Assembly (NCBI GenBank): GCA_036505635.1
Contig: DASXTC010000020.1
Coordinates: 1-64,000, forward strand
Direction: 5' to 3'
Source: DASXTC01 sp036505635
GTDB lineage: Bacteria; Acidobacteriota; Polarisedimenticolia; JACPZX01; DASXTC01
Length of the DNA stretch: 64,000 nt
Translations under genes and position numbers: made by a program
The notes under the pieces: generated by a model
The model's input: only the letters and a program-made list of their open reading frames with translations
Told to the model about the DNA's origin: nothing
Databases searched by the model: none
Part shown: one piece after another, positions 1 through 9,665 of the stretch
Layout of the letters: every line of letters starts with the position of its first letter
Numbering within the stretch: position 1 is the stretch's first letter

Positions 1-976
1 CTCCCTCCCATCCCCACCACTTGGCGATCACCAGGACGAGCGCGGCGAGCAAGGACGCGAGCAGGATCACCTCGCGACGGTCGACTCGCCGGGCGGCCCA
101 GAGGCCCCAGGGAAGCATCAACGCCACCGGGGCGTACGGGACGAGGCCCCGGTTCGGCCCCAGGAGCAGGTAGTAGAGGCCGGCCGCGAGAGGCGTGGTG
201 AACTGGCCGCTCTCCCTGCCGTAGCCAAACTCCAGAAATGATCCGAACCTGTGGAGATTGACGCCGGCGATCAGGAGACCCCATGCGGCCAGCGTCAATC
301 CAAACCACGCGAAGGTGAGCGCCCGCCGCCTGGCGGGGCCCGTCAGACCGGTCCAGAGGTACAGAGCGAAGGCGGGAGCGAGGATGAGGAGCGTGGGCTT
401 CGTCATGACGCCGAAGCCGAGCGCGGTGGCGGCCATCGCCAGATCGAGCCTGGAGGCGGGCCGTCCCTTCGCCGCGCGCACCGAAAAGAAGAAGGCGGCC
501 GCCACGCAGAGCCCCTGGACCGGCTCGCTGAAATCATAGGAGACGTAAGGCCAGACGAAGGTGCCGAAGGCGAAGGCCGCGGCGGCCAGGGCCCCGGTGC
601 GGAAGGGGCGGCCCATGGCCTGAAGCGAGAGCGCCACCAGAAGCGCCGTCAGCCCGATGACCAGCATGTTGGTCATCGGGAACAGGACATTGCTGCTTCC
701 TTCTCCGAAGATCCGCTCCACCGGTCCCACGAAGAGGATCGGGATCTGCTCGACCAGCGAATAGCCGACGCCGTACCGGCCGCCGCCCCCCACCTCGGGA
801 ATGATCCCCTTGTCCTGGTCGAGCGTGTAGCCGACGATCAGATCGCCGAACTGGTGCAGGTTGACGGCCATGTCGAGCATGACCTGACCGTCTCTTATCG
901 ATCCGAAGTCGGTGGCGTTGAGGGTGCAGAGGTATCCAAGGCAGATGACGAGAAAGAGGATCGCGTGGCGCTTCAT
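1..976 (-). CDS. Multi-pass membrane glycosyltransferase-like protein, partial
   Basis: The frame opens with ATG at 976 and reads without a stop to the window edge, so at least 325 residues are present and the C-terminus is missing. It starts with a hydrophobic helix (residues 5-20). A soluble loop follows with a GGGGRYGVGYSLVE stretch, then about eight more hydrophobic segments. This layout resembles GT-C type (dolichyl-phosphate-mannose mannosyltransferase/ArnT-like) integral membrane glycosyltransferases, which move sugars from polyprenyl carriers in the periplasm. That assignment rests on topology and the first-loop pattern; no catalytic residue is proven. The upstream gene (1042, plus strand) is divergent, 65 bases away. 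Confidence 0.6.
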   Translation of the reverse strand, partial: MKRHAILFLVICLGYLCTLNATDFGSIRDGQVMLDMAVNLHQFGDLIVGYTLDQDKGIIPEVGGGGRYGVGYSLVEQIPILFVGPVERIFGEGSSNVLFPMTNMLVIGLTALLVALSLQAMGRPFRTGALAAAAFAFGTFVWPYVSYDFSEPVQGLCVAAAFFFSVRAAKGRPASRLDLAMAATALGFGVMTKPTLLILAPAFALYLWTGLTGPARRRALTFAWFGLTLAAWGLLIAGVNLHRFGSFLEFGYGRESGQFTTPLAAGLYYLLLGPNRGLVPYAPVALMLPWGLWAARRVDRREVILLASLLAALVLVIAKWWGWEG

Positions 977-1028
977 CCTGGTGAGGGTACCACCACCCGG
1001 CGGGGCGTCCGTCCAGGCGCTTTTCGGC

Positions 1029-1034
1029 TATCCT
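1029..1034 (+). promoter_or_regulatory. -10-like hexamer TATCCT, possible leaderless start
   Basis: TATCCT ends seven bases before the ATG at 1042 and no Shine-Dalgarno sequence intervenes, so transcription would start on or next to the start codon. The -35 region is not recognisable. The same arrangement is seen before several other genes here. Confidence 0.35.
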
Positions 1035-1041
1035 GTGCGCC

Positions 1042-1923
1042 ATGAACCGCCGCGGCTCGCTGCGAGTCACCGACGTGCACGTTCACATGCAGCCTTTCGA
1101 GACCTTCCGACCCGAGACGCTCGACAGGATGCGCAAGGGGCGTCCCGACTTCGACGCCATCATGGCGATGAGCCGGGACCCGGCTGCATTTCTCCGCCAC
1201 CTGGACTCGGCCGGCGTGGAGCGCGCGGCCCTCATCAACTACCCCGCACCCGACATCATGGGGTTCGGTGCGGAGACCAACGAATTCGTCGCCCGCTACG
1301 TGGAGGCCGCGCCGGATCGGCTCATCGCGGTGGGGGGAGTCCACCCGCGCCTGACGAGCGACGCGGCGGGAGACGTGGAGCGGCTGGCCGACAGAGGGAT
1401 CCGGGCTCTCAAGCTCCATCCGCCTCACATGGCCATCCGGCCCGAACAGTATCTGGAGTCGGGCCCGGTGGGGACAGCGCTGGCGGCCATCTACGCGACG
1501 GCCTCCGCGCGGCGGCTGCCGGTCATCTTCCACACGGGGACCTCGATCTTTCCCGGAGCTCGCAGCCGTCTGGGGGAACCGATGGGGATCGATGACGTGG
1601 CGGTGGACCATCCCGATCTGAGGATCGTGATGGCCCACGGCGGCCGGCCCCTCTGGTGCGGGGCCTGCTTCTTCCTGGTGCGCCGGCATGGCAACGTCTG
1701 GCTCGATCTCTCGGGAATCCCCCCGAGGAGCCTGCCGGAGTACTTTCCGCGCCTCGCGGAGATCTCCGACCGGACGCTGTTCGGCACCGACTGGCCCAGC
1801 CCCGGCGTTCGGGACATCGGCGCCAACATCGACGCGTTCCTCGCGCTGCCCGACGACTACCTGGGCCCCGAGGCCAAGAGGGCGATCCTTCAGGACAACG
1901 CGCTGAAGCTCTACCCGGCGTGA
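1042..1923 (+). CDS. Amidohydrolase family 2 (TIM-barrel metal-dependent hydrolase)
   Basis: This is a 293-residue soluble protein of the amidohydrolase_2 type. It has the metal-binding HVH pair at His13/His15, a KLHP strand at 124-127, His164 in FHTGTS, His199 in MAHGG and Asp250 in GTDWP. These are the usual metal and catalytic positions of the ACMS decarboxylase/4-oxalomesaconate hydratase-like superfamily. Substrate cannot be told from sequence; members hydrolyse lactones or amides or decarboxylate. It stands alone: its stop codon is one base from the convergent stop of the sugar dehydrogenase gene, and upstream is a divergent membrane protein. Confidence 0.85.
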   Translation: MNRRGSLRVTDVHVHMQPFETFRPETLDRMRKGRPDFDAIMAMSRDPAAFLRHLDSAGVERAALINYPAPDIMGFGAETNEFVARYVEAAPDRLIAVGGVHPRLTSDAAGDVERLADRGIRALKLHPPHMAIRPEQYLESGPVGTALAAIYATASARRLPVIFHTGTSIFPGARSRLGEPMGIDDVAVDHPDLRIVMAHGGRPLWCGACFFLVRRHGNVWLDLSGIPPRSLPEYFPRLAEISDRTLFGTDWPSPGVRDIGANIDAFLALPDDYLGPEAKRAILQDNALKLYPA

Positions 1924-1924
1924 T

Positions 1925-3568
1925 TCACGGACAGGCCGCCGGCGAGAGCGTCCTGGGCGGATCCCCCGTGCGGGTCTGCTGACCCGACGGGTTCACGGCG
2001 GTCACGATGTAGGCGAAGAGCTGACCGGGGCCGGGCGCCGCCGTGTCGCCGCCCGGCCATTGTGGGGCGGCCGAGGCGAGGACGCAGGTGAAGGTCCCTC
2101 CCGGCGCGCCGCGGTAGACTCTGTAGGCGCTCACCGGATGCCCCGTCGAGTAGAAGAGGTTCTCCCATGTCCAGGTCGCCGGCGCGAGCGTGAAGGGAGT
2201 CGCGGAGCCGTCGGCCGACACCTCGAGGTCGGTGAAAGGGGGCACGACCTTCAGGATCGTCCCGTCCCGGTCGATGATGTGGATCTCCCCCTCGTCGTCC
2301 ACGCCAAAGCTGGTGAGGCTGTTGACCAGCGACGTGCCCAGGCCCAGCTCGCCCGTCCGATCCAGCTCTTCGGTGGGCACCCCGCCGACGACCCGGAAGC
2401 TCTTCACCCACCCGGCGCAATAGTCGCCGTAGAAATAGATCCCCGCGAAGAGGGGCATCGAGCAGCCGCGGTAGACGTATCCCCCCGTGACCGAGCAGGC
2501 GCCTCCTGAGTGCGGGTAGTCGAGGATCGGCTGGATCAATGCGGGGTCGTCGCAGTTCGGCACTCCCGAGCAGGCCACGCCGTTGGGATCGCAGTTGATT
2601 GGCGTGCCCGAGCGGAAGCACTGTTTCCCCTCCATCTGGCGCCAGCCGTAGTTGACACCGCCCGCCGAGCCTCCCGGCTCGTAATCGACCTCCTCCCAGC
2701 ATGACTGGCCCACGTCGGCGATGTAGAGATCGCCGGTGAGGGCGTCGAAGCTGGAGCGCCAGGGGTTGCGCAGGCCGTAGTCCCAGATTTCGTCGCACCC
2801 GCCCCCCGTGCCGTCATTCACGGGGTTGTCCGAGGGGATCCGGTATCCAGATGGTCCCCCTCCGCAATCGGGCACGCGGCTCAGCGGGTCGATGCCGCGG
2901 ACATCCACGCGAAGCATCTTGCCCAGCAGGGTACCGAGGCTCTGCCCGTTTCCGCAGGTGGCGTGGCCCGTACCGCTGTCCCCTCCCCCGCCTCCGTCTC
3001 CGGTAGCGATGTAGAGGAATCCGTCGGGGCCGAAGGTGAGCTGGCCGCCATTGTGGTTGGACTGCGGCTGCAGGAATCGCAGCAATCGCGTCTCGCTGCC
3101 GAAGTCGCCGCTGTTCGGGTCCCCCGCGGTGAGCGAGTAGCGGGCCACCACCGTGAACCAGGGCCCGCCGAGAGCCCCTTCGGTGTAATTCACGTAGAAG
3201 TACCCGTTGGTCGCGTGATCGGGATCGAACGCGAGCCCCAGCAGGCCCATCTCGTTGAGGGAGGTCGACGCCTGAACCCTCGAGGTGAGGTCCAGGAAAA
3301 GTGTGTTCTGTCCGACAGGCTCGCCGCGTCTCTTGATCCGGATCGTCCCGTTCTGCTCGACGATGAAGAGCCGGTCGCGGTCACCGGGAGGGGCGGTCAC
3401 GAAGAGGGGGCGACCCGCCAGCCCGGTGGCCACGGCCACGGTCGTGAGGGTCGTGTTGCTGACGGGAGGGACGCCGGCGCAGTCGGCGAACGCACCCTCC
3501 GGATCGCTCAAGAGAGCCAGGGCAAGCATCGCCCCTGCCGCCATCACGCGCGCGCCACCGAGTCTCAT
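1925..3568 (-). CDS. Secreted PQQ-type glucose/sorbosone dehydrogenase with C-terminal FN3-like domain
   Basis: The ATG at 3568 overlaps the stop of the upstream LVIVD gene (ATGA) and is preceded by AAGGAGG at ideal spacing, so translation is probably coupled. The product has 547 residues: signal peptide (about 1-29), a six-bladed GSDH propeller (about 40-440; LFIVEQNG, LGLAFDPD, LTFGPDGFLYIATGDGG and DEIWDYGLRNPWR are typical strands) and a C-terminal domain of about 100 residues containing SAYRVYRG and ending in a cysteine. Family members oxidise aldoses or related alcohols with PQQ in the periplasm, but the acceptor here is unknown. Many cysteines in the propeller suggest disulfides. The C-terminal domain resembles those of the DUF1800 and S53-like proteins in this window. 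Confidence 0.85.
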   Translation of the reverse strand: MRLGGARVMAAGAMLALALLSDPEGAFADCAGVPPVSNTTLTTVAVATGLAGRPLFVTAPPGDRDRLFIVEQNGTIRIKRRGEPVGQNTLFLDLTSRVQASTSLNEMGLLGLAFDPDHATNGYFYVNYTEGALGGPWFTVVARYSLTAGDPNSGDFGSETRLLRFLQPQSNHNGGQLTFGPDGFLYIATGDGGGGGDSGTGHATCGNGQSLGTLLGKMLRVDVRGIDPLSRVPDCGGGPSGYRIPSDNPVNDGTGGGCDEIWDYGLRNPWRSSFDALTGDLYIADVGQSCWEEVDYEPGGSAGGVNYGWRQMEGKQCFRSGTPINCDPNGVACSGVPNCDDPALIQPILDYPHSGGACSVTGGYVYRGCSMPLFAGIYFYGDYCAGWVKSFRVVGGVPTEELDRTGELGLGTSLVNSLTSFGVDDEGEIHIIDRDGTILKVVPPFTDLEVSADGSATPFTLAPATWTWENLFYSTGHPVSAYRVYRGAPGGTFTCVLASAAPQWPGGDTAAPGPGQLFAYIVTAVNPSGQQTRTGDPPRTLSPAACP

Positions 3569-6195
3569 CTGGCCTCCTTGAAGCTCAGGCTGCCGCTCGC
3601 CCGGCACCCGGCCGCCCCGACCGCCTCCGCCTCGAAGACGAGGTCGGCTCCGGCGCCCCAGGCGCGTGCCGAGACGAGGACTCCCGCATCGAACTCGAAA
3701 CGGTACCGCCGCGGTCGCGCCGACTCGGCCAAGAGGTCCATGAGGAGGTCGCCGTAGCTCCGGGCGTCGAGGCGCGGCAGAGGGATGCCTCCTGACGCGA
3801 CGACCCGATCCCAGAGGCTCCGCATGGCGGCAGGGTCCCGGCCGCTGAGCAGGACCGTGGCCGCGTCCCCGCGTGGGGAGAAGCGCAGGTCGATGGCGCT
3901 CCTGCCCGACGCCGTCCTGACGTCGATCGCGGCGGGAAGAGCGGGCAGGGCGAGGCGCGCCTCGTGACGCGGCTCCGGCGAGAAGAAGGCATCGTCTCCT
4001 TCCAGCTCGAGCCTCCACGTGCCGGCGGTGGGGACGAGCCGCAGCGAGAGCTGGCCGGAGCCGCACCCGAGGACCTCGAACGCGTTGCGGAGCGACCCCG
4101 TCTCGCCGGCGGGATGGGTGACGAGGAGATCGTAGGGCCCCGGCGTGAAGCCGGCCGGTACCGTCTGGGAGATCTCGAAGGTGGAGACGGAGTCGGGCGG
4201 CGGCAGCCCAGGGTTCGGACGCACCACCCTGACTCCACCGCCATCGGCGATGAAGACCAGCCCCCCCGAGAACGCGACACCGCCCGCCGCACCGGGCGTG
4301 TCGTACCGTCCCGTCAGGACCGGAGCCGCGGGGTTGGTCACATCCAGCTCGAGCAGCCCGGCGTACCCGTCGGCCACGAACAGACGATGGCCATCGATCG
4401 CCACGCCGCCGGCGGCGCCAGGGGTCCCGTAGCCCGCCAGAAGCGCGGGCGCGGCCGGGTTCGACACATCCACCACCTGCACGCCCCGGTTCAGATCCGC
4501 CACCCAGGCAATCGATCCTTCGACCGCCACGCCGACCGCGCGACCGGGCGTGTCATACCTGCCGGCCAGGATCGGGGCCGCGGGGTCCGTCACGTCGATG
4601 ATTTGCAGCCCCCTGAAATCATCCGCCACGTAGGCGTATCGACCCTCGATCGCGATCCCTCTCGCGGTCCCCGTTGTGTCGACCGACCCGATCCGTGCGG
4701 GGGCCACGGGGTGCGAGACGTCGAGGATCACCAGCCCCTGCGGACCATCCGCGACGTAGGCAAGCCCTCCCGAAACCGCGATGTCCGATGCGTCCCCCGC
4801 CGTGTCGATCTCCCCCACAATGGACATCCCGGATGGATCGGCGGTATCGATCGCCCGGACTCCGCTCAGGCCATCCGCCACCAGCGCGATCCCTCCAGAG
4901 AGCGCCACCCCCTTGACCGTTCCCGGCGTATCGAGAAGACCGGAAGCGATGGGCGCGGCCGGATCCGAGAGATCGACCCGCCGCAGCCCTTCCTCTCCCC
5001 CCGTCGCGAAGAGGTCCGTGCCCGCCACTGCGACATCCCCCACGCCGCCCGTCAGTTCGAGCCCTCCGACCGGCGCCGGCGCGGCCGGGTCGCGAACGTC
5101 GATGACCTGCAGGCCGTTGACGAGATCCGCGACGAAGGCGAAGCCTCCCGACACCGCGACGCCGAAGAAGTACCCCGAATTGCCGTACTGTCCCGCTCCG
5201 CCGACCGGGCGGGGATGGAGAGGATCGCTGACGTCGAAGACCTCGAGCCCGCTCGCCCCGCCAGCCACGTACGCCAGCACTCCCGACACCGCGACGCCGT
5301 TGGCGGCGTCGGCGGTCCTCGCCTGCGCGACCGGCGCCGGATGCCGCGGGTCGGCCAGATCGAAGACGAGGAGCCCCGCCGCCGTGTCGGCCGCGTACAG
5401 GTAGCCGCCCGACAGGGCCACGCCCGCCAGGTCGATCCCTGCCGGGGCGTATGAGGCGGCCGGCGAGGGCGCGTTCGGATCGCTCACGTCGATCACCTGG
5501 AGCCCGCCGGCGCCGTCCGCCACGTAGGCGATGCCGCCGGCGACCTCCACGTCGCGCGCCGAGCTCGGCGTGTCGTAGCTGCCCGCCTGAATCGGCGACG
5601 CCGGGTCCGCCGCGTCGATGATCTTGAGCCCCTCGTACTGGTCGGCCACGTAGGCATAGCCCCCCGCCACGGTGATCGCCTGAGGGTCCGAGAGCGTGTA
5701 GAAGGTCCCGAGCCTCAGCGGGGAGGCGGGGTCGGCCACGTTCACCACGTGCATGCCGCCGAGGAACGTGTAGGGGTTGAGAAAGGCGATGTAGGCGATG
5801 TGATCGGCCACCTGGACCCCGACGCCACTGTCTCCCGTCTCGAAGGAGCCGATCTTGACGGGGGCCGTCGGGTCGGTCACGTCGAGGATTTGGATCCCTC
5901 CCAGCTTGGATGTGTGGTCGTAGTAGGCCACGCAGGCGTGATGGCCCGTCACCTCGACGGCGCGAGCCCCTTCGGTCAGGGGAAAGCCGCCTGCCACGTA
6001 AGGACCCCCACCCAGGAGCGAGACGCGCGCGCCAGGCTCGAAGGCCTCACCGGAGATCAGGACCCGTGTGGCGGCATCGGAGAGGCCCTGCGCCGGAACG
6101 ACATTCAGCGGGCGGGGGATCGCCGCGCCGGCCGGGTGACCGGACAGCATCAGCGCCGCGCCCAGAGCGCAGACCCCTCGTGTGGTTCGACGCAT
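3565..6195 (-). CDS. Secreted LVIVD-repeat beta-propeller protein (14 repeats) in a split IPT domain
   Basis: This 876-residue exported protein has a signal peptide (1-24, ending in PAGA). About 14 tandem repeats of roughly 42 residues follow, each shaped like GVAVSGGLAYVADGxxGLQV then IDVSDPAAPxxxG, which is the LVIVD family. Fourteen units would fit two seven-bladed propellers. The segment before the repeats (about 25-70, with GEAFEPGARVSLLGG) and the one after (about 675-715, with GPYDLLVTHPAGETGSLRNAF) look like the two halves of a single IPT/TIG immunoglobulin-like domain. A C-terminal beta-rich domain of about 160 residues is unassigned. Role is probably surface binding or scaffolding. 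It is translationally coupled to the downstream sugar dehydrogenase. Confidence 0.85.
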   Translation of the reverse strand: MRRTTRGVCALGAALMLSGHPAGAAIPRPLNVVPAQGLSDAATRVLISGEAFEPGARVSLLGGGPYVAGGFPLTEGARAVEVTGHHACVAYYDHTSKLGGIQILDVTDPTAPVKIGSFETGDSGVGVQVADHIAYIAFLNPYTFLGGMHVVNVADPASPLRLGTFYTLSDPQAITVAGGYAYVADQYEGLKIIDAADPASPIQAGSYDTPSSARDVEVAGGIAYVADGAGGLQVIDVSDPNAPSPAASYAPAGIDLAGVALSGGYLYAADTAAGLLVFDLADPRHPAPVAQARTADAANGVAVSGVLAYVAGGASGLEVFDVSDPLHPRPVGGAGQYGNSGYFFGVAVSGGFAFVADLVNGLQVIDVRDPAAPAPVGGLELTGGVGDVAVAGTDLFATGGEEGLRRVDLSDPAAPIASGLLDTPGTVKGVALSGGIALVADGLSGVRAIDTADPSGMSIVGEIDTAGDASDIAVSGGLAYVADGPQGLVILDVSHPVAPARIGSVDTTGTARGIAIEGRYAYVADDFRGLQIIDVTDPAAPILAGRYDTPGRAVGVAVEGSIAWVADLNRGVQVVDVSNPAAPALLAGYGTPGAAGGVAIDGHRLFVADGYAGLLELDVTNPAAPVLTGRYDTPGAAGGVAFSGGLVFIADGGGVRVVRPNPGLPPPDSVSTFEISQTVPAGFTPGPYDLLVTHPAGETGSLRNAFEVLGCGSGQLSLRLVPTAGTWRLELEGDDAFFSPEPRHEARLALPALPAAIDVRTASGRSAIDLRFSPRGDAATVLLSGRDPAAMRSLWDRVVASGGIPLPRLDARSYGDLLMDLLAESARPRRYRFEFDAGVLVSARAWGAGADLVFEAEAVGAAGCRASGSLSFKEAR

Positions 6196-6214
6196 ACCGG
6201 GCCCCCCTGCCGGT

Positions 6215-7624
6215 CTATCCTATCAGCCCCAGCTCCTGAAGCCCCAGCGAAGAGTAGCCCGGAAAGACCAGGTCGGAGGTGCCGGGGGCCGCGCCCATGT
6301 GGTCTCGGAGGATCTCCCAGAAGATCGCCCGGTAGTCGGTCCGCACCAGGAGATACCGGCCCGAGTCTCCGAACATCACGCCCGAGGGCCACGTCGACGG
6401 GTCGCAGTTGTAGACGCCGCCGTTGACGGCGCCCCCCGCCGCGAACAGGCAGGAGGCCGCCGCGTGGTCGCTGCCGTTGCTGCCGTTCTCCTTCGTCGTG
6501 CGGCCGAACTCCGACAGCGTCACCACCACCGTGTCATTCCAGATCGCCGGGTACCCGCGCGGATCGTTCGCCGCCCCCGACAGGACGACCCGTAGCGACC
6601 GCATGCCGTAGGCGAGCCATGAGAGGAGCTCCGCCTGCGTGCCGGCCACCTGCCCCTGGGTGTCGTGCGTGTCGAACCCGTTCAATTCGGTGCCGGCCAC
6701 CCTCGTCCCGTTGAGGCTTGCCGGGTCGCTCTCGAGAAACGACAGCGCGCAGACCTTCAGCGACTTGAAGAAGGAGTAGGACTGGTTGGAGAACTTGAGC
6801 CCGCCCGGGCCCCCGGGATCGGGCGGATTGGTTGCGTCGCTCACCGGAAAGAGGGACCAGCCCGTGTTCGGGTCGAGGGGGTTCCAGTTGACCTGGTCCC
6901 AGGCCCGGTACTCGTCCAGCGTGTCGATGAGCTTCACGCTGGTCTGCGACAGGAGCGGGCGGAACGGCTCCAGCCCCGTCAGGTCCGTGTACTGGCTGTC
7001 CCAGCCGGCCGCCAGCTTGCTCCGCTTGGGATCCCCGTACAGGATGTCGAAGGAGTCCGGATTGGCGATGTTGACGAACGGTTCGGTGCCGCGCAGCAGG
7101 ACCGGCTGATTCGCCTGGACGCTGAGGACCGGCAGCTTGAAGCCGGCTGCCACGGCGTTCTCCTGGACGTACCGATAGAGCCACCCTTCGTACGACTTGG
7201 AGCTTGCCGGGTCGCCGTTCTCCCAGACCCGCTGATCGTCGAAGTGGGAGCGGCTGTTGTTCGGGAATCCCACGCGATGCGCCACCGCGAGGTCGCCGGC
7301 GTTGAACACCTCCATCAGGTCGGTCATCGCCGGATGGAGACGGGCGAAGCCGTTCAGGTCGATCGAGCTCGTGTTGGGGATGTAGAGCGTCGGGCGATTG
7401 ACCAGGCTGTAGTCCGGGTCTCCCGCGGGGATGACGGTGTTGATGCCGTCGTTGCCTCCCCGGCAGAAGATGAAGAGCAGACGCTTGCCGTCGGACGGGC
7501 CGGCGGCCAGGGCGTGTCTTATGAAGCCCCCCGGAAAGATCGATTCGAGCCCGAAGCCAGCCAGGGTCAGTCCGGCGCCCCGCAGGAACGAACGGCGCGT
7601 GCAGTCGCATCCCTTGTCGGACAT
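6215..7624 (-). CDS. DUF1501 family protein, Tat-exported
   Basis: The 469-residue product begins with a twin-arginine signal (Arg10-Arg11 in TRRSFLRG, hydrophobic stretch to about residue 40, AxA cleavage site). The rest matches DUF1501, a family with an alkaline phosphatase/sulfatase-like fold: FIFCRGGNDGINTV near the N-terminus, GFDTHDTQ in the middle and LSEFGRT followed by GSDHA near residue 395. No enzyme activity is established for the family. AGGAGG lies six bases before the ATG. It sits nine bases after the DUF1800 gene; DUF1800-DUF1501 pairs are common in Planctomycetes- and Acidobacteria-like genomes and presumably act together outside the cytoplasm. Confidence 0.9.
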   Translation of the reverse strand: MSDKGCDCTRRSFLRGAGLTLAGFGLESIFPGGFIRHALAAGPSDGKRLLFIFCRGGNDGINTVIPAGDPDYSLVNRPTLYIPNTSSIDLNGFARLHPAMTDLMEVFNAGDLAVAHRVGFPNNSRSHFDDQRVWENGDPASSKSYEGWLYRYVQENAVAAGFKLPVLSVQANQPVLLRGTEPFVNIANPDSFDILYGDPKRSKLAAGWDSQYTDLTGLEPFRPLLSQTSVKLIDTLDEYRAWDQVNWNPLDPNTGWSLFPVSDATNPPDPGGPGGLKFSNQSYSFFKSLKVCALSFLESDPASLNGTRVAGTELNGFDTHDTQGQVAGTQAELLSWLAYGMRSLRVVLSGAANDPRGYPAIWNDTVVVTLSEFGRTTKENGSNGSDHAAASCLFAAGGAVNGGVYNCDPSTWPSGVMFGDSGRYLLVRTDYRAIFWEILRDHMGAAPGTSDLVFPGYSSLGLQELGLIG

Positions 7625-7632
7625 CGTCCCTC

Positions 7633-9537
7633 CTACTGCTCGAGAAACTGAGCGAAGCCCATCATGAACCCGTACGCCTCGCGGATCCGGGCGTCGTCGT
7701 AGTTGGCCGGCGCGCCCAGGTCATTCGTGCTGAGATAGTCGATGGCGAGCTGGCGTTCGGCAGGCGTCAGGGCCCCGCCGAAAAGCGCACCGGAGTAGAA
7801 GTCGACGATCGCCGGCGCGTTGTTCGGAACAGGCGCCGTGGAGATCCCGTTGGCCGTGAGAAGGCCGATGACGTCCGCGCCGAAGTTGTTGCCGGTCTTC
7901 GAGGTCATGTCGAGGCCGAAATTCAGACGCTCGAGCATGTTGTTGGTGTCGAGCCAGTCCCCTCCCAGCTCCGAGTATCCGGTGGGGACCGGGTTGAGGT
8001 GGAACTGCTCCTGCATCCGCAGCAGATAGGTCCGCGAGACCGTGACGCCGTCGGTCCGGCCGCGCGCCGCCCGGAATCCGCTCACCACGTGTTCGAACGG
8101 GGTCTTGATCTTCCCGGCGTACTTGTCCGGGTCGTGGAAGGCGGACTGCGCCAGCACAGCCCCCAGTACCGCCCTCAGGTCTCCCATGCCGTGGGGGTTG
8201 GCGGCGTTGTTCCAGACCGCCACCACCGCGTCGATCATCTGCTGCGTGGGGTTCTCCGCCACGAACTTCTGCAGTAGTTTCGTGGAGATGAAGCGGGCCG
8301 TGGCCGGGTGGGCGACGATGGCGTCCAGGGCGATCTGGACATCGTCGACTCCGGCGCTCGGGTTGGCCGTCGTGTCCGGGATGATCGCCTGGTACGGCGT
8401 TCCAGCGAAGAGCACCTTCTGAGTCGTGTCGTGCTGGTTGGTGCGGAAGTTGTTCACCCAGAGGCCGGCGGGCTCGGTCGTGGTCCCATAGGTGCTGCGC
8501 GGGATACAGACAGCCAGCGGGTCCCCCGCGACGGAAGCGTCCTTCTTGCAGACGTTCCACCCGGTGAAGACCTTGGCGAGCTGCACGATGTCGGCCTGCG
8601 TGTAGCCGCCATCCACGCTCATCGTGTGCAGCTCCAGCAGCTCGCGGGCGAAGTTCTCGTTTGGTGCGCTCTTTACGTTCACGGCCGTGTCCAGGTAGAG
8701 GATCATCGCCGGACTGAGGGCCACGGCCTCCACCATCTCCCGGATGTTGCCGTTGAAAGCCAGGTCGCGCAGTGTGTTCTGGAGATCGTAATGGAGGGCC
8801 GTGGCCCGCAGGAAACGCGTTGCCGGGAAGAGGGTCTGGTAGAAGCCGAAGAACTGGTAGCTCTCCCGGTAGTCCGTGTTGAAGTGGTTGTCCCAGAAGA
8901 GGGTCACCTGCTGCTCGAGCTGGCGCCGCGCGTAGACCGCGTTGACGACGTCGAGCCCCTGCAGCTCCTGGATGGTGTCGGGCGGGACCAGGGCCGCCCG
9001 CCGCGTATTGAGGTTGCTGTTGCCCGACTCGTCGATGCTCGCCGGGTCGAGCTGCTCGTTGATGTAGCCTTGCAGGCCAAGCGCGGCGACCCGGTCGCGG
9101 GCCCATTCATCCCAGCCGTAACCGACGCGGTTGAGCACGTGGGTCTTCGCGACCGCATCGCACCCGCCGCGCAGCAGGTGGGGAACGCCGGTCGAGCCGG
9201 CCCCGGGGGTTCCCTCCCCGGCGGTGTTGGACTCGGCGGTGACGAGGTAGAAGTACCCCTCCCCCGCGCCGGGGTTGGCCGGACTGGTGAAGGAGGTAGC
9301 GGCGATCTCGTCGCCGTGGCACTTCGCGGTGTTCCCCGCCGCCAGCCAGGAGATCAGTCCACGGTAGACGTTGTAATCGTCCGCGCCCGGCGCGGGGTCC
9401 CAGGTCAGGTTCGAGGCCAGGTCGATCTGGAGCCCCGTCACCTCGGGTGGCGCCTGGGCGTGGAGGATCCCCCCCGACGCCAGCAACATCAGAGATACGG
9501 CCCCAGCCTCTCGCATCCTCTTCAGGTGATGCCGCAT
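7633..9537 (-). CDS. DUF1800 family protein with N-terminal FN3-like domain, secreted
   Basis: I chose the ATG at 9537 because a GGGGGG run lies five bases upstream; a second ATG at 9516 has GAAGAGG nearby and is possible. The 634-residue product has a signal peptide (to about residue 29), an FN3-like domain (about 30-125; LTWDPAPGADDYNVYRG and YFYLVTAESN) and then DUF1800 (about 130-634). The latter is recognised by LNRVGYGW, the LFWDNHFNT segment, NENFARELLELHTM, FTGW and a C-terminal LLGLLTANG-like segment. Function is unknown. It is immediately upstream of DUF1501 on the same strand, nine bases apart. Confidence 0.88.
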   Translation of the reverse strand: MRHHLKRMREAGAVSLMLLASGGILHAQAPPEVTGLQIDLASNLTWDPAPGADDYNVYRGLISWLAAGNTAKCHGDEIAATSFTSPANPGAGEGYFYLVTAESNTAGEGTPGAGSTGVPHLLRGGCDAVAKTHVLNRVGYGWDEWARDRVAALGLQGYINEQLDPASIDESGNSNLNTRRAALVPPDTIQELQGLDVVNAVYARRQLEQQVTLFWDNHFNTDYRESYQFFGFYQTLFPATRFLRATALHYDLQNTLRDLAFNGNIREMVEAVALSPAMILYLDTAVNVKSAPNENFARELLELHTMSVDGGYTQADIVQLAKVFTGWNVCKKDASVAGDPLAVCIPRSTYGTTTEPAGLWVNNFRTNQHDTTQKVLFAGTPYQAIIPDTTANPSAGVDDVQIALDAIVAHPATARFISTKLLQKFVAENPTQQMIDAVVAVWNNAANPHGMGDLRAVLGAVLAQSAFHDPDKYAGKIKTPFEHVVSGFRAARGRTDGVTVSRTYLLRMQEQFHLNPVPTGYSELGGDWLDTNNMLERLNFGLDMTSKTGNNFGADVIGLLTANGISTAPVPNNAPAIVDFYSGALFGGALTPAERQLAIDYLSTNDLGAPANYDDARIREAYGFMMGFAQFLEQ

Positions 9538-9665
9538 ATGATCCCCCCTATACCAGACGGCCACCCCCTTGTACCCGCGATCACCAAGACAGGCCAGATC
9601 CCAAAAGGTTGAACCGGGCGAACCTGGCCGGGATCTTGAGCGGCGCCCGGGAGAGCCGCGACCCT

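Noticed and set aside
3565..6195. Short tandem similarity in the DNA that could suggest a repeat array
   Set aside because: The periodicity is about 126 bases and follows the LVIVD protein repeats; units are diverged and coding, with no spacer structure as in CRISPR.
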